Shown in pieces: positions 9,827-22,699 of a DNA stretch of 64,000 nt; the stretch's first letter is position 1; each line of letters begins with the position of its first letter. Source of the stretch: Bacteroidota bacterium (GTDB lineage: Bacteria > Bacteroidota > Bacteroidia > Bacteroidales > JACABE01); contig JACABE010000012.1 of the NCBI GenBank assembly GCA_013377005.1, forward strand, positions 1 to 64,000, written 5' to 3'. The notes under the pieces are model-generated. The model saw only the letters and a program-made list of their open reading frames with translations. It ran no database searches and was not told the origin of the DNA. The position numbers were made by a program, and so were the translations under genes.

Positions 9827-10687
9827 ATGAAACAAAAACTTATTTTGCTTTTATTGTTTCTTTTATTCATAAATAGTATAACCTATAGCCAAATAAAAAC
9901 AGACAGTAATTTTGTATTTCCTACTCTAAGGTTAGCAGCTTCGGCAATGCATAATAGCAAAACCAAGCTGCTTTCTTTTGTTTTGAGAGATGAAGTACAA
10001 ATTGCATTTCAAAAAATAGTTAACCCCCGCTGTATAATACGTTCAAACATTAAACAAGAACTCGCTTTTATCAACTTTAACGATTCAATAACCAGAAAAG
10101 ATTTCGATAGATTTTTTTGGGAAACTACGATTACTACCAATCAAATTGGCAGGTCTGTTTTTAGCATAACCTTTGATGGTCCTTTATTGAATACCTATAG
10201 ATATAAAATGAAAAAGGATAGTTTGATTAAAGAAAAAATTGGAAAGTTTTTTTCGCCGAGTATTATTTCGGTGGGTTATGGTTACGAACGTAAACTATTT
10301 AAAAATTCAAGATTCAAAATATGTTATTTTGCTTTTGACGGCAAATTAAAATTGAAAGAGAAAGAATTTACCGATGATCACAATTATCTTTTCATGGGCA
10401 AAGAACAATATTTTAAAGTTGATTACAGCATGAATATGTTGTTGGATATCAAAGAAAAATTAGCTAAAAATTTATATATAAAATCGCTATTTACAATCAA
10501 TGCCTGTGGTTTATCACAAAAGAGTATTACATTCAAGCTATGTAATGAGTTTTGTGTAGAAGCTACTAGTTTTTTAGATATTATTATTTCCACTAAAATA
10601 GATTACAATCCTGTAATTTCTTACGAACAATTTGTTTACAATGAAATTTGTCTTACCTATCATATTGGAAAGAAATTTGGATTTTGA
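9827..10687 (+). CDS. Exported hypothetical protein
   Basis: 286-aa ORF with signal peptide. Confidence 0.6.
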   Translation: MKQKLILLLLFLLFINSITYSQIKTDSNFVFPTLRLAASAMHNSKTKLLSFVLRDEVQIAFQKIVNPRCIIRSNIKQELAFINFNDSITRKDFDRFFWETTITTNQIGRSVFSITFDGPLLNTYRYKMKKDSLIKEKIGKFFSPSIISVGYGYERKLFKNSRFKICYFAFDGKLKLKEKEFTDDHNYLFMGKEQYFKVDYSMNMLLDIKEKLAKNLYIKSLFTINACGLSQKSITFKLCNEFCVEATSFLDIIISTKIDYNPVISYEQFVYNEICLTYHIGKKFGF

Positions 10688-10740
10688 GCTTAATTGGATA
10701 GTAGTTCAAACCTGCTAATAGGATTGTATAGATAATAAAA

Positions 10741-10772
10741 AAACCTGACAAATTAAAAAAATCTGTCAGGTT
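10741..10772. terminator. Bidirectional terminator between convergent genes
   Basis: AAACCTGACA...TGTCAGGTTT hairpin. Confidence 0.7.
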
Positions 10773-10795
10773 TTACTATTTGTAGTTTTGTTTAG

Positions 10796-11110
10796 CTATG
10801 CTTGAGCCGTTGGACCACCCAAATTAAAAGGTAAACCTTCTAATTGATCGGGTTCTTTTATTTTCCCATTAACCGATTCAAACTTTGAAAGATTTTCTTG
10901 TAAAGCTCTCAGTAAACGTTTAGCATGCTGAGGTGTAAGAATAATTCTTGATTTTACATTGGCTTTTGGAACACCAGGCATCAACTTAATAAAGTCAACA
11001 ATAAATTCAGATTGAGAGTGCGTAATAACGGCCAAATTTGAATAAATTCCTTCAGCAACTTCTGCACTTAACTCAATATTTAGCTGGTTTTGATCATCTT
11101 GTTGATTCAT
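10796..11110 (-). CDS. DUF3467-like protein
   Basis: IELSAEVAEGIYSNLAVITHSQSEFIVDFIKLMPG...RIILTPQHAKRLLRALQ. Confidence 0.85.
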   Translation of the reverse strand: MNQQDDQNQLNIELSAEVAEGIYSNLAVITHSQSEFIVDFIKLMPGVPKANVKSRIILTPQHAKRLLRALQENLSKFESVNGKIKEPDQLEGLPFNLGGPTAQA

Positions 11111-11112
11111 AA

Positions 11113-14100
11113 TTACAAGTTTTTACGGTTCATTAAATCATTCATTTCTTCACTTGAGCCTACAATTAAACTTTCATATTCTCTCAAACCAGTTCCTGCT
11201 GGAATTAGATGTCCTACCAATACGTTTTCTTTCAAACCAATTAAACTATCAACCTTAGCACTAATAGTTGCTTCGGTAAGTACTTTAGTTGTTTCCTGGA
11301 AAGATGCTGCTGATAAGAAACTCTTGGTTTGCAATGAAGCTTTTGTAATACCCTGTAATACCTGACGTGCAGTAGCAGGTTGTGCATCTCTTGACTCTAC
11401 TAACATTTTATCTTTACGTTTTAATGTTGAATTTTCGTCTCTTATTTTACGTGCACTAACAATTTGTCCTGCTTTGTATATCTCAGAATCACCAGGGTTT
11501 TCAACTACTCTTTTTCCAAAAATTTCATCATTTTCCTCTTGGAAATCAATTTTATTAACCAATTCGCCTTCAAGAAATTTTGTATCACCTGGGTCAGCAA
11601 CTTCCACTTTACGCATCATCTGACGAACAATAACTTCGTAATGTTTATCATTGATTTTTACACCTTGCAAACGATAAACCTCTTGGATTTCGTTTACAAT
11701 ATATTCCTGAACTTTCATAGGTCCTTTAATAGCAAGGATGTCAGAAGGAGTCATTGCACCTTCAGAAAGTGGAGTACCGGCTTTAACGTAGTCGTTTTCC
11801 TGAGCAAGAATTTGTTTCGAAGTAGGAATCAGATATGTTTTTTCTTCACCGGTTTTAGAGGTAATGATAACTTCTCTGTTTCCACGTTTTAGTTTTTTGC
11901 TGAAAGAAACAACACCATCAATTTCAGAAACAACAGCAGGGTCAGATGGATTACGAGCTTCGAAAAGTTCGGTTACACGTGGCAAACCTCCTGTAATATC
12001 ACCAGATTTTCCAAATGCTCTTGGTATTTTAGCAATGGTTTCACCAGCAACAATTTTCTTACCTTCATCACAACTGATGTGAGCACCAACAGGAATATCA
12101 TAAATTTTCAAAACTTCACCTCCAGCAGAAAGTATGCTGATAGATGGGTTTTTAGATTTTTGACGTGTTTCAATAACAACTTTATCCTGATAACCCGTTT
12201 GATCATCAGATTCTATTCTATAAGTTACACCTTCAATAATATTGTCGAACGAAACCTTACCTGCTACTTCTGATAAAATAACAGCATTGTATGGATCCCA
12301 GTCAGCAATCATCACACCTTTTTTAACATCACTTCCATTTTGAACATACAAATTAGATCCATAAGGAATAAAGCCTGATGTTAATATAATATTTGTGTGT
12401 TTATCAACGATTCTCATTTCAGCAGAACGTCCGATAACTATCTCATAATTTCTACCATCAGTATTCGAAAATTCTACTGAACGTAATTCATCAATTTCCA
12501 GAACACCATCATATTTAGCTTCAATTCTTGAAGAAATAGAAATGTTAGAAGCAGTACCCCCAACGTGGAACGTTCTAAGAGTAAGCTGTGTTCCCGGCTC
12601 ACCAATAGACTGAGCAGCAATAACTCCAACAGCTTCACCTTTTTGAACCATTCTTCCTGTTGCAAGGTTACGTCCATAACATTTTGCACAAACACCTTTT
12701 TTCGATTCGCAGGTTAATACCGAACGAATTTCAACTTCTTCAATTGGAGAATCTGCAATAAGCTGGCAAATTTCTTCATTTAGTTCTTTTCCTGAAGCAA
12801 TGATTAATTCACCCGTTTGAGGATGGTAAATATCATGCAAAGAAACACGACCTAATATTCTATCATATAAAGATTCTACAGTTTCTTCATTTTTCTTTAA
12901 AGCAGTAGTTACCAAACCTCTTAAAGTACCACAATCTTCATCAGAAATAATCACATCCTGCGAAACATCAACCAAACGACGAGTTAAATAACCAGCATCA
13001 GCTGTTTTCAAAGCAGTATCGGCCAAACCTTTACGAGCACCGTGAGTAGAAATAAAATATTCAAGAACCGATAAACCTTCTTTAAAGTTAGAAAGAATAG
13101 GATTTTCGATAATTTCACCACCAGTTGCACCTGATTTTTGTGGTTTTGCCATCAAACCTCTCATCCCTGATAACTGACGAATCTGTTCTTTAGATCCACG
13201 GGCACCTGAATCAAGCATCATATAAACAGGATTAAATCCTTGTTTATCTTTAGCCAATTGTTTCATAAGTGTTTGAGTAAGATGCGAATTCGTATGTGTC
13301 CAAATATCAATAATTTGATTGTATCTTTCGTTATTAGTGATGAACCCCATATTATAGTTGTTCATTACTTCATCTACTTCTGCATTTGCATCAGCTACTA
13401 ATTGTTCTTTTATAGCAGGGATAATAACATCACCTAAATTAAAAGATAAACCACCCTGAAACGCCATCATAAAACCTAAATCTTTGATATCGTCTAAGAA
13501 TTTAGCAGTTTTTGCAGTACCTGTTTTTTTCAAAACAGAACTAATTATATCACGAAGTGATTTTTTCGTAAGTAACTCATCAATAAAGCCATATTCTTTA
13601 GGAACTACTTGGTTGAACAATACTCGGCCAACAGTAGTTTCTTTTAATACTTTTTTAGAAATTCCGTTTTCTTCAACCTCAATCATTACTGTTATCCATG
13701 CGTGTAAATCAACTTTCTTTTCATTATACGCAATGATAACTTCTTCTGCAGAATAGAATATTTTACCTTCACCAATTACAGGATTTTCAGGTTCACTTGT
13801 TCTACCTTTGGTAATATAATAAAGTCCCAAAACCATGTCCTGAGAAGGAACCGTAATAGGAGCTCCATTTGCAGGATTTAAAATATTATGTGATGCCAGC
13901 ATCAAAATCTGAGCTTCCAGAATTGCTGCATTTCCAAGTGGAACGTGAACAGCCATCTGGTCACCGTCAAAGTCGGCATTGAAAGCAGTACAAACCAAAG
14001 GATGTAAACGTATCGCTTTACCTTCTACTAATTTAGGCTGAAATGCCTGAATACCCAAACGGTGAAGAGTTGGAGCACGGTTTAGCATTACAGGATGTCC

Positions 14101-15393
14101 TTTTAAGATACTTTCCAAAATATCCCAAACTACAGGATCTTTTCTGTCAACTATTTTTTTAGCAGATTTAACGGTTTTTACAATTCCTCTTTCGAGCATT
14201 TTGCGGATAATAAATGGCTTAAATAATTCAGAAGCCATGTCTTTTGGAATACCGCACTCGTTTAATTTTAATTCAGGACCTACCACAATAACCGAACGAC
14301 CAGAATAGTCAACACGTTTACCCAATAAGTTCTGACGGAAACGACCTTGTTTCCCTTTCAAACTATCACTTAATGATTTTAAAGCTCTGTTTGATTCTGT
14401 TTTAACCGAACTTGCTTTTCTTGAGTTATCAAACAATGAATCCACAGCTTCCTGTAACATACGTTTTTCGTTACGCATAATTACATCCGGAGCTTTGATT
14501 TCAATTAATCGTTTTAAACGATTATTTCTGATAATAACTCTTCTATATAAATCATTTAAATCGGAAGTAGCAAAACGACCACCATCCAAAGGTACAAGAG
14601 GTCTCAATTCAGGTGGAATAACAGGAACTACTTTAACAATCATCCATTCCGGACGGTTTTCGATTCTGTGTTGCGCATCGCGAAACGCTTCAAAAACTTT
14701 TAATCGTTTAAGTAAATCCAGCTTCCTCTGCTGTGAAGTTTCATTGCTTGCACGATGTCTGAGGTCAAACGACATTTGATCCAAATCAAGTCTGGAAAGA
14801 AGATCATATAATGCCTCAGCACCCATTTTGGCAATAAATTTATTTGGATCGTTATCGTCTAAGTTTTGATTATCGGCTGGAAGATTTTCTAAAATTTCAA
14901 AATATTCTTCCTCTGATAGAAAATCAAGATAATTTACACCTTCATTTTTCTTAATACCTGGATTAATAACTACATATTTTTCGTAGTAAATAATCATATC
15001 CAGTTTCTTAGTTTGTAATCCAAGTAAAGAACCAATTTTATTTGGCAATGATCTAAAGAACCATATATGTGCTACAGGAACAACTAATTGAATGTGTCCC
15101 ATTCTTTCTCTTCTTACTTTTTTCTCTGTAACTTCAACACCACAACGATCGCAAACGATGCCTTTGTATCTGATACGTTTATATTTTCCGCAATGACATT
15201 CCCAATCTTTTACGGGTCCAAAAATTCTTTCACAAAACAAACCATCTCTTTCTGGTTTGTATGTTCTATAATTAATAGTTTCTGGTTTAAGCACTTCACC
15301 TCTTGAACGTTCAAGAATTGTTTCTGGTGAAGATAAGCTTATCGTAATATTTGAAAACTCATTTTTTACGGTATTGTCTTTTCTGAAAGCCAT
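11113..15393 (-). CDS. rpoC: DNA-directed RNA polymerase subunit beta'
   Basis: 1426 aa; [15 protein letters not shown] catalytic motif. Confidence 0.98.
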   Translation of the reverse strand: MAFRKDNTVKNEFSNITISLSSPETILERSRGEVLKPETINYRTYKPERDGLFCERIFGPVKDWECHCGKYKRIRYKGIVCDRCGVEVTEKKVRRERMGHIQLVVPVAHIWFFRSLPNKIGSLLGLQTKKLDMIIYYEKYVVINPGIKKNEGVNYLDFLSEEEYFEILENLPADNQNLDDNDPNKFIAKMGAEALYDLLSRLDLDQMSFDLRHRASNETSQQRKLDLLKRLKVFEAFRDAQHRIENRPEWMIVKVVPVIPPELRPLVPLDGGRFATSDLNDLYRRVIIRNNRLKRLIEIKAPDVIMRNEKRMLQEAVDSLFDNSRKASSVKTESNRALKSLSDSLKGKQGRFRQNLLGKRVDYSGRSVIVVGPELKLNECGIPKDMASELFKPFIIRKMLERGIVKTVKSAKKIVDRKDPVVWDILESILKGHPVMLNRAPTLHRLGIQAFQPKLVEGKAIRLHPLVCTAFNADFDGDQMAVHVPLGNAAILEAQILMLASHNILNPANGAPITVPSQDMVLGLYYITKGRTSEPENPVIGEGKIFYSAEEVIIAYNEKKVDLHAWITVMIEVEENGISKKVLKETTVGRVLFNQVVPKEYGFIDELLTKKSLRDIISSVLKKTGTAKTAKFLDDIKDLGFMMAFQGGLSFNLGDVIIPAIKEQLVADANAEVDEVMNNYNMGFITNNERYNQIIDIWTHTNSHLTQTLMKQLAKDKQGFNPVYMMLDSGARGSKEQIRQLSGMRGLMAKPQKSGATGGEIIENPILSNFKEGLSVLEYFISTHGARKGLADTALKTADAGYLTRRLVDVSQDVIISDEDCGTLRGLVTTALKKNEETVESLYDRILGRVSLHDIYHPQTGELIIASGKELNEEICQLIADSPIEEVEIRSVLTCESKKGVCAKCYGRNLATGRMVQKGEAVGVIAAQSIGEPGTQLTLRTFHVGGTASNISISSRIEAKYDGVLEIDELRSVEFSNTDGRNYEIVIGRSAEMRIVDKHTNIILTSGFIPYGSNLYVQNGSDVKKGVMIADWDPYNAVILSEVAGKVSFDNIIEGVTYRIESDDQTGYQDKVVIETRQKSKNPSISILSAGGEVLKIYDIPVGAHISCDEGKKIVAGETIAKIPRAFGKSGDITGGLPRVTELFEARNPSDPAVVSEIDGVVSFSKKLKRGNREVIITSKTGEEKTYLIPTSKQILAQENDYVKAGTPLSEGAMTPSDILAIKGPMKVQEYIVNEIQEVYRLQGVKINDKHYEVIVRQMMRKVEVADPGDTKFLEGELVNKIDFQEENDEIFGKRVVENPGDSEIYKAGQIVSARKIRDENSTLKRKDKMLVESRDAQPATARQVLQGITKASLQTKSFLSAASFQETTKVLTEATISAKVDSLIGLKENVLVGHLIPAGTGLREYESLIVGSSEEMNDLMNRKNL

Positions 15394-15457
15394 ATTTTTA
15401 ATGTTAAAAAAATAAATAAAATGTTGAATTAAAGATTAGTTTACAAATAAACACTTG

Positions 15458-18400
15458 TTAATCAAATGTAATATTCAAACCTAAGCCTCTTAATTCATGA
15501 ACTAAAACATTAAAAGATTCAGGAATTCCCGGTTTTGGCATGTTATCGCCTTTAACGATAGATTCGTAAGCTTTAGCTCTTCCAATAACATCGTCAGATT
15601 TAACCGTTAAAATTTCCTGCAAAATGTTGGCGGCACCGAATGCTTCAAGTGCCCATACTTCCATTTCTCCAAAACGTTGTCCCCCAAACTGAGCCTTACC
15701 ACCTAAAGGTTGTTGTGTTATAAGTGAATAAGGTCCTATTGAACGAGCATGCATCTTGTCGTCAATCATGTGATGAAGTTTAATCATATAAATGTAACCA
15801 ACTGTAGCTGGTTGATCAAACCTAACACCAGTACCACCATCATGCAGATATACTTTACCATTTTCAGGTAAACCTGCTTTACGCATATATTCATTAATTT
15901 CATCAATGGTTGCACCATCAAAAATTGGAGTTGAAAATTGGAGTCCTAATTTTATACCCGCCCATCCTAAAACAGTCTCGTATATTTGACCAAGGTTCAT
16001 ACGAGATGGCACACCTAATGGATTTAAAACAATATCAACCGGTGTTCCGTCTTCTAAGAACGGCATATCTTCTTCGCGAACAATTTTAGCAACAATACCT
16101 TTATTACCATGACGACCAGCCATTTTATCACCAACTTTAAGCTTACGCTTCTTAGCAATATAAACTTTTGCCATTTGTACAATTCCTGCAGGTAAATCAT
16201 CTCCAACTGTTGCAATAAATTTATTGCGTGAATAACGCCCAGCTAACTCTCTAAATTTGATACTATAATTATTTAATAATTCTTTTATCAAAGTATTAGT
16301 TTCCTTATCTGTTGTCCATTTATTAGGATTAATATTTGTATAATCAATCGAACTTAATATTTTTTGAGTAAATTTTGTTTTTTTAGGAACAATTTCTTCT
16401 TTAAAAATATTATGAACCCCTTGTGAAACTTTTCCAATAGTTAACACTAATAGTTTATCTACTAATTTATTAGTTAATTCTGTAGTGTCTTTTAAGTAAT
16501 CCTTTTCAAGAATTTTAATTATATCTTTATCTTTACCTTTTGCCTTTTTATCTTTTAATACTCTTGAAAATAATTTTTTATCAATCACAACACCTTTCAA
16601 TGAAGGAGGTGCTTTTAAAGAAGCATCTTTCACATCACCAGCTTTATCACCAAAAATTGCTCTTAGTAATTTTTCCTCTGGTGTTGGATCTGACTCGCCT
16701 TTAGGTGTAATTTTTCCAATTAGTATATCTCCTTCATTTACCTCAGCACCAATCCGAATAATACCATTTTCATCCAAGTCTTTAGTAGCCTCAGCACTAA
16801 CATTTGGAATATCATTGGTCAGTTCTTCAAGTCCACGTTTTGTTTCGCGAACTTCAAGTGTAAATTCTTCAATGTGAACAGAAGTAAAAATGTCTTCTTT
16901 AACTACTTTTTCAGAAATTACAATAGCATCTTCAAAATTATATCCTTTCCAAGGCATGAAAGCAACCATCAAATTTCTTCCTAAAGCTAACTCTCCATTT
17001 TTCGTTGCATATCCTTCGCAAAGCACTTGTCCTTTTTTAATCTTTTCACCTTTTCTAACAATAGGCCTTAGATTAATAGAAGTATTTTGGTTAGTACGCA
17101 TGAATTTTGTAAGCTTGTAATGTTTTAATTCATCATCAAAACTTACCATTCTTTCTTTTTCATCGCGAGCATATCTGATTACAATTTCGTCTGCATCAAC
17201 ATATTCAACAACACCATCTACTTCAGCATTAATTAATACACGTGAATCACGAGCAACAGAACCTTCAATACCTGTTCCAACAACTGGAATTTGAGGATTC
17301 AATAAAGGAACTGCCTGACGCATCATATTTGAACCCATCAAAGCACGGTTTGCATCATCATGTTCCAGAAAAGGAATTAATGAAGCCGCGATAGAAGCTA
17401 TTTGATTGGGTGCAATATCAATTAAGTCAACTTTTTCTTTTGCTACAATAGGAAAGTCTGCTAAATATCTGGCTTTAATCTTTTCAGGAATAAAATTCCC
17501 ATTTTCATCGTAGTCAGTATTAGCTTGAGCAATGATGCTGTTTTCTTCTTCTTCAGCACTTAAATACATATATTCCTGATCAACCGAAACTTTACCATCA
17601 GTTACTTTTCGATAAGGAGTTTCAATAAATCCAAGTTTATTTATTTTTGCATAAACACAAAGTGAAGAAATCAAACCAATGTTTGGACCTTCGGGTGTTT
17701 CAATAGTACATAACCTGCCATAATGAGTAAAGTGAACGTCACGAACCTCAAAACCAGCTCTTTCTCTAGATAAACCACCAGGTCCTAATGCAGAAATTCT
17801 ACGTTTATGTGTAATTTCGGCTAATGGATTGGTTTGATCCATAAATTGAGATAGCTGATTAGTTCCAAAGAAAGAATTAATTACTGATGATAATGTTTTT
17901 GCATTAATTAAATCAGTAGGAGTAAACACTTCGTTATCACGAACATTCATTCTTTCACGTATTGTTCTTGCCATACGAGACAATCCAACACCAAATTGTG
18001 CATATAATTGTTCACCAACAGTACGAACTCTACGATTGCTTAAGTGGTCAATGTCGTCAACATCAGTTTTTGCATTGATAAGTGCAATTAGATATTTGAT
18101 AATATCAATTATATCTTCTTTAGTTAAGACTTTAGTTTCAGGAGGTACATTAAGATTTAATTTCTTATTAATCCTGTATCTACCAACATCACCTAAATCA
18201 TAACGTTTATCTGAGAAAAATAATTTCTCAATAATACCACGTGCAGTTTCTTCATCAGGTGGTTCGGCATTACGTAACTGACGATATATATATTCTACTG
18301 CTTCTTTTGCATTATTAGCAGTATCTTTTTGTAATGTATTAAATATTATTGCGTAGTCGTTTGAATTTACATCTTCTTTATGTAAAAGAATTGTTTTTAT

Positions 18401-19261
18401 ATGAGCATTAACAATTAAGTCAATATGCTTATCTTCAAGAATTGTTTCACGGTCAATGATAACTTCGGTACGTTCAATAGAAACAACTTCGCCTGTATCT
18501 TCATCAACAAAATCTTCTATCCAAGCTCTAACTACGCGGGCAGCTAAGCGACTACCAATTAATTTTTTAAGACCTACTTTTGAAACTTTAACTTCTTGTG
18601 CAAGGTTAAATATTTCAAGAATATCTTTATCGGTTTCAAAACCTATGGCTCTAAGTAATGTGGTAATAGGAAGTTTTTTCTTTCTATCAATGTATGCGTA
18701 CATCACATTATTTATATCGGTTGTAAATTCCATCCAAGAGCCTTTAAATGGAATAATTCTAGCTGAATAAAGTTGTGTTCCATTTGCATGTACACTAGTG
18801 CCAAAGAATACACCTGGTGAACGATGTAATTGAGAAACAACAACCCTTTCGGCTCCATTTATAACGAAAGTACCTTTAGGAGTCATATACGGAATCATCC
18901 CAAGATATACATCTTGTATGATTGTTTCAAAATCCTCATGTTCAGGATCGGTGCAATATAACTTTAATTTCGCTTTAAGAGGAACGCTATATGTAAGACC
19001 TCTTTCCAAACATTCTTCAATAGAATAACGTGGAGGATCTATAAAATAGTCAATAAATTCTAAAACAAAATTATTACGGGCATCGGTAATTGGAAAGTTT
19101 TCACAGAAAACTTTAAACAAACCTTCATCAGAACGATTTTCTGAATTTGTTTCTAATTGAAAGAAATCCCTGAATGATTTTAATTGAATATCTAAAAAAT
19201 CAGGATAATCTGTTCTCTTTCTTGATGCAAAATTGATTTTTTGAACTGTTTTTGGTATCAA
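15458..19261 (-). CDS. rpoB: DNA-directed RNA polymerase subunit beta
   Basis: 1267 aa; [30 protein letters not shown] motifs. Confidence 0.98.
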   Translation of the reverse strand: MIPKTVQKINFASRKRTDYPDFLDIQLKSFRDFFQLETNSENRSDEGLFKVFCENFPITDARNNFVLEFIDYFIDPPRYSIEECLERGLTYSVPLKAKLKLYCTDPEHEDFETIIQDVYLGMIPYMTPKGTFVINGAERVVVSQLHRSPGVFFGTSVHANGTQLYSARIIPFKGSWMEFTTDINNVMYAYIDRKKKLPITTLLRAIGFETDKDILEIFNLAQEVKVSKVGLKKLIGSRLAARVVRAWIEDFVDEDTGEVVSIERTEVIIDRETILEDKHIDLIVNAHIKTILLHKEDVNSNDYAIIFNTLQKDTANNAKEAVEYIYRQLRNAEPPDEETARGIIEKLFFSDKRYDLGDVGRYRINKKLNLNVPPETKVLTKEDIIDIIKYLIALINAKTDVDDIDHLSNRRVRTVGEQLYAQFGVGLSRMARTIRERMNVRDNEVFTPTDLINAKTLSSVINSFFGTNQLSQFMDQTNPLAEITHKRRISALGPGGLSRERAGFEVRDVHFTHYGRLCTIETPEGPNIGLISSLCVYAKINKLGFIETPYRKVTDGKVSVDQEYMYLSAEEEENSIIAQANTDYDENGNFIPEKIKARYLADFPIVAKEKVDLIDIAPNQIASIAASLIPFLEHDDANRALMGSNMMRQAVPLLNPQIPVVGTGIEGSVARDSRVLINAEVDGVVEYVDADEIVIRYARDEKERMVSFDDELKHYKLTKFMRTNQNTSINLRPIVRKGEKIKKGQVLCEGYATKNGELALGRNLMVAFMPWKGYNFEDAIVISEKVVKEDIFTSVHIEEFTLEVRETKRGLEELTNDIPNVSAEATKDLDENGIIRIGAEVNEGDILIGKITPKGESDPTPEEKLLRAIFGDKAGDVKDASLKAPPSLKGVVIDKKLFSRVLKDKKAKGKDKDIIKILEKDYLKDTTELTNKLVDKLLVLTIGKVSQGVHNIFKEEIVPKKTKFTQKILSSIDYTNINPNKWTTDKETNTLIKELLNNYSIKFRELAGRYSRNKFIATVGDDLPAGIVQMAKVYIAKKRKLKVGDKMAGRHGNKGIVAKIVREEDMPFLEDGTPVDIVLNPLGVPSRMNLGQIYETVLGWAGIKLGLQFSTPIFDGATIDEINEYMRKAGLPENGKVYLHDGGTGVRFDQPATVGYIYMIKLHHMIDDKMHARSIGPYSLITQQPLGGKAQFGGQRFGEMEVWALEAFGAANILQEILTVKSDDVIGRAKAYESIVKGDNMPKPGIPESFNVLVHELRGLGLNITFD

Positions 19262-19380
19262 AGTGATTTCGTTTTAAGATGGAAGAAAAAAATGAATTAA
19301 CAATTAATATATAACAAGGAAAAGACTTCTCGTTATCACAAGAAGCCGTTTCCTTATTAATTGTATGATATTAAACCTTC

Positions 19381-19752
19381 TTACTTAACTTCTACTTCTG
19401 CCCCAGCTTCTTCTAATTGTTTTTTCAATGCTTCAGCTTCGTCTTTAGTAACTCCTTCTTTTAAAGGTTTTGGAGCTGCATCAACCAATTCTTTAGCTTC
19501 TTTTAAACCTAAACTGGTTAATTCTTTTACTAATTTTACTACAGCTAATTTTTGAGCACCTGCTGCTTTTAAAATAACATCAAAAGATGTTTGTTCTTCT
19601 GCTACTGCTGCTACTGCTGCTGGAGCTGCTACTGCAACTGCTGCTGCTGCTGGTTCGATGCCATATACGTCTTTCAAAATATCAGCTAACTCTTTAACTT
19701 CTTTAACTGTTAAATTAACTAATTGTTCTGCAAAAGCTTTTAAATCTGCCAT
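19381..19752 (-). CDS. rplL: 50S ribosomal protein L7/L12
   Basis: Ala-rich hinge and [20 protein letters not shown]. Confidence 0.97.
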   Translation of the reverse strand: MADLKAFAEQLVNLTVKEVKELADILKDVYGIEPAAAAVAVAAPAAVAAVAEEQTSFDVILKAAGAQKLAVVKLVKELTSLGLKEAKELVDAAPKPLKEGVTKDEAEALKKQLEEAGAEVEVK

Positions 19753-19795
19753 TTTATTATTGTTTTAAGTGTTTTTTAATTTATTTATTTTTTAT

Positions 19796-20317
19796 TTATT
19801 CTGGTTTTTCTGATAATGTTTTAAGAATTCCTGAAATGTTACTTCCACCTGATTGTAGTGCAGACATAACATTTTGCATTGGAGATTGAAGCATACCGAT
19901 AATATCACCGATAAGTTCATTTTTCGACTTAATATTAATAAGCATATCAAGTTGATTATCACCAATATAAAATGATTCTTCCACAAAAGCACCTTTTAAA
20001 ATAGGTTTAGGAGAAGTAGCCCTGAACTCTTTTATTAATTTTGCAGGTAAATTATTTATATCTGCAAGCATTATAGAAGTAGAACCTTTTAAAACCGGAA
20101 ATAACTCAGAGTAATCTCTACCGGATTTTTCCATTGCTCTTTTAAGCAATGTATTTTTTGCTACTATCAACTGTACTTCTCTTTTGAAACAAAGTCTTCT
20201 CAGTTTACTTGTATTTACTGCATCTAAATTAGATATATCAGTAACATACAAATAGTTTGATGATGATATTTGTTGTGCAAGAGATTCTATAAGTTGACTC
20301 TTTTGTTCTTTTTTCAT
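19796..20317 (-). CDS. rplJ: 50S ribosomal protein L10
   Basis: L10 family sequence and rplKAJL synteny. Confidence 0.95.
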   Translation of the reverse strand: MKKEQKSQLIESLAQQISSSNYLYVTDISNLDAVNTSKLRRLCFKREVQLIVAKNTLLKRAMEKSGRDYSELFPVLKGSTSIMLADINNLPAKLIKEFRATSPKPILKGAFVEESFYIGDNQLDMLINIKSKNELIGDIIGMLQSPMQNVMSALQSGGSNISGILKTLSEKPE

Positions 20318-20355
20318 AGTAATTACTTTTCTTTTAAGCCAAATACTTTAATATC

Positions 20356-21051
20356 TTATAAAGTAATGGATTTAGGTTCAACTTTAATACCTGGACTCAT
20401 TGTACTTGAAAGGTAAATACTTTTTACATAAGTACCTTTTGCTGCAGCTGGTTTTAATTTGATAATTGTTTGTATTAATTCTTTAGCATTATCTAAAATT
20501 TTATCATTCGTAAATGAAACCTTAGCTACTGCTGCATGAATAATACCGAATTTATCAACTTTGAAATCAATTTTACCAGCTTTAACTTCAAGAACAGCTT
20601 TACCAACTTCCATTGTAACAGTTCCTGTTTTTGGGTTTGGCATTAAGCCTCTTGGACCTAAAATTTTTCCTAACGCTCCTACTTTTGGCATGACACTTGG
20701 CATTGTGATGATAACATCTACATCAGTCCAACCAGATTTTATTTTATCAATATAATCGTCAAGCCCGTAGTAATCTGCTCCGGCTTCTTTAGCTTCATCT
20801 TCTTTATCAGGAGTACATAATACAAGTACTTTTTTAGTTTTACCAGTGCCATGAGGCAATGTAACGATACCACGAACCATTTGATTGGCTTTACGTGGGT
20901 CAACTCCTAAACGAACATCTACATCAACAGAAGAATCAAATTTTGTATTAGAAATTTCCTTTACAATTTTAATTGCTTCTTCCAAAGCATAAATACCGTC
21001 TTTATCGAATTTAGCTAAAGCTTCTTTTCTTTTTTTTGTCAATTTAACCAT
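20356..21051 (-). CDS. rplA: 50S ribosomal protein L1
   Basis: [28 protein letters not shown]. Confidence 0.97.
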   Translation of the reverse strand: MVKLTKKRKEALAKFDKDGIYALEEAIKIVKEISNTKFDSSVDVDVRLGVDPRKANQMVRGIVTLPHGTGKTKKVLVLCTPDKEDEAKEAGADYYGLDDYIDKIKSGWTDVDVIITMPSVMPKVGALGKILGPRGLMPNPKTGTVTMEVGKAVLEVKAGKIDFKVDKFGIIHAAVAKVSFTNDKILDNAKELIQTIIKLKPAAAKGTYVKSIYLSSTMSPGIKVEPKSITL

Positions 21052-21095
21052 TTCGCGTTTTGTTAAAATAAATTTGACTTTAAATAATGCTTACT

Positions 21096-21557
21096 TTAAA
21101 CATTATTACTAGAGATTCTTGCAAAAGGTTTATCTCCTTTTATTGTTAACCCCATACTTCTTGCAGTACCTGAAACCATTGACATCGCTGATTCTAAAGT
21201 GAAACAGTTTAAATCAATCATTTTTGATTCAGCAATAACCTGAACCTGATCCCATGTAATAGAGGCAATTTTGTTTCTATTAGGTTCTGGAGAACCTTTT
21301 TTAACAGCTGCTGCTTCCATTAATTGTACTGCTACAGGAGGTGTTTTAATAATAAAATCGAAGGATTTGTCTTTATAAACAGTAATAATAACTGGAATAA
21401 TTTTTCCAGCACTATCCTGAGTACGAGCATTAAATTGCTTACAAAACTCCATAATATTCACACCTTTAGAACCTAATGCAGGTCCAACTGGTGGTGAAGG
21501 ATTTGCAGCACCTCCTTTAATTTGTAATTTGATGATACCTGTAACTTCTTTTGCCAT
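21096..21557 (-). CDS. rplK: 50S ribosomal protein L11
   Basis: [20 protein letters not shown]. Confidence 0.97.
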   Translation of the reverse strand: MAKEVTGIIKLQIKGGAANPSPPVGPALGSKGVNIMEFCKQFNARTQDSAGKIIPVIITVYKDKSFDFIIKTPPVAVQLMEAAAVKKGSPEPNRNKIASITWDQVQVIAESKMIDLNCFTLESAMSMVSGTARSMGLTIKGDKPFARISSNNV

Positions 21558-21605
21558 TTTGTTGTTTACTTAAAGATTAAAAACTTAAGTTTAATTTCTT
21601 GATAA

Positions 21606-22148
21606 CTATTCTTTTTCTACTTGCATAAAACTCAATTCTAATGGAGTTTTTCTTCCGAAAATTTTAACCATTACTTTAAGTTTTTTCTTCTCATCATTCA
21701 CATCTTCAATAATACCACTGAAACTATTGAATGGTCCGTCAATTACTTTAACTGATTCACCAATAATAAATGGATCATTCATTTCTTCACCTTGATTCGA
21801 CAATTCATCAACTTTTCCAAGTATTCTGTTAACTTCAGACTGTCTCATCGCAACAGGCTCTCCTTTTGAACCTAAAAACCCGATTACATTAGGAATACTT
21901 TTTACAATATGAGGTATTTCTCCAACAAGAACAGCTTCAATTAATACATAGCCAGGTAAGTAATTCCTTTCCTTGCTAATTTTTTTGCCTTTTCTTACAG
22001 AGTATACCTTTTCAGTTGGAATAAGTACTTGTGAGATGTAATCATGTAAATTTAAGCGGTTAATTTCACTTTCCATGTATTCTTTTACTTTCTTCTCTTT
22101 CCCGCTAATTGCTCTGACTACATACCACTTTTTTACTTGTTCAATCAT
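21606..22148 (-). CDS. nusG: Transcription termination/antitermination protein NusG
   Basis: WYVVRAISGKEKKVKEY; LPGYVLIEA; KOW GPFNSFSGII. Confidence 0.95.
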   Translation of the reverse strand: MIEQVKKWYVVRAISGKEKKVKEYMESEINRLNLHDYISQVLIPTEKVYSVRKGKKISKERNYLPGYVLIEAVLVGEIPHIVKSIPNVIGFLGSKGEPVAMRQSEVNRILGKVDELSNQGEEMNDPFIIGESVKVIDGPFNSFSGIIEDVNDEKKKLKVMVKIFGRKTPLELSFMQVEKE

Positions 22149-22304
22149 ATTATTTAAAGAATTTGATAAGAAATAATTATCAAAATTTAATACATATCTA
22201 ATATAACATTTTTATTTAAAACTTAATTTGCATTACATACCTCAATTAAACTGGAAGGGTTGTTGTTGGGAAGCAAGATAAAGTATTGCAAATAAAAGTA
22301 TTTT

Positions 22305-22523
22305 TTATGTTAAAAAGCTATAAAAGTAACCAAGGAGTCCTTTCCATGCTAAATCAGGATGAGCTCCAAACACGATATCCATTCCAAAAACCACAAAAGC
22401 GATAATTAATGAGGCAACAGAAACAACTATTGCACTATTTTGTAATTCACTCCATGATGGCCACGAAACTTTATTCATAAGTTCGTCGTAGCTTTCTTTA
22501 ATGTAATCTATTACTTTTGACAT
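22305..22523 (-). CDS. secE: Preprotein translocase subunit SecE
   Basis: 72 aa; YDELMNKVSWPSWSELQNSAIVV plus TM; synteny. Confidence 0.93.
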   Translation of the reverse strand: MSKVIDYIKESYDELMNKVSWPSWSELQNSAIVVSVASLIIAFVVFGMDIVFGAHPDLAWKGLLGYFYSFLT

Positions 22524-22540
22524 AAATATATGTATTATGC

Positions 22541-22612
22541 ACGGGTGGAAGGATTTGAACCCTCAGCCTACGGTTTTGGAGACCGCCACTCTACCAATTG
22601 AGCTACACCCGT
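22541..22612 (-). tRNA. tRNA-Trp (CCA)
   Basis: Cloverleaf on minus strand: ACGGGTGTAGCTCAATTGG...GTCTCCAAAAC...CACCCGT. Confidence 0.95.
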
Positions 22613-22630
22613 TTATGTTTATTAATAGAT

Positions 22631-22669
22631 AAATAAAGGTATCCTTGCTTTCAAGGAATACCTTTATTT
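22631..22669. terminator. Terminator 3' of tuf
   Basis: AAATAAAGGTATCCTTG...CAAGGAATACCTTTATTT. Confidence 0.7.
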
Positions 22670-22699
22670 ACTGAATATTAATTAATTATTTATTTAAAA

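Noticed and set aside
11464-18770. Plus-strand ORFs antisense to rpoB and rpoC
   Set aside because: Short, no family resemblance, fully inside conserved genes on the other strand; expected by chance.
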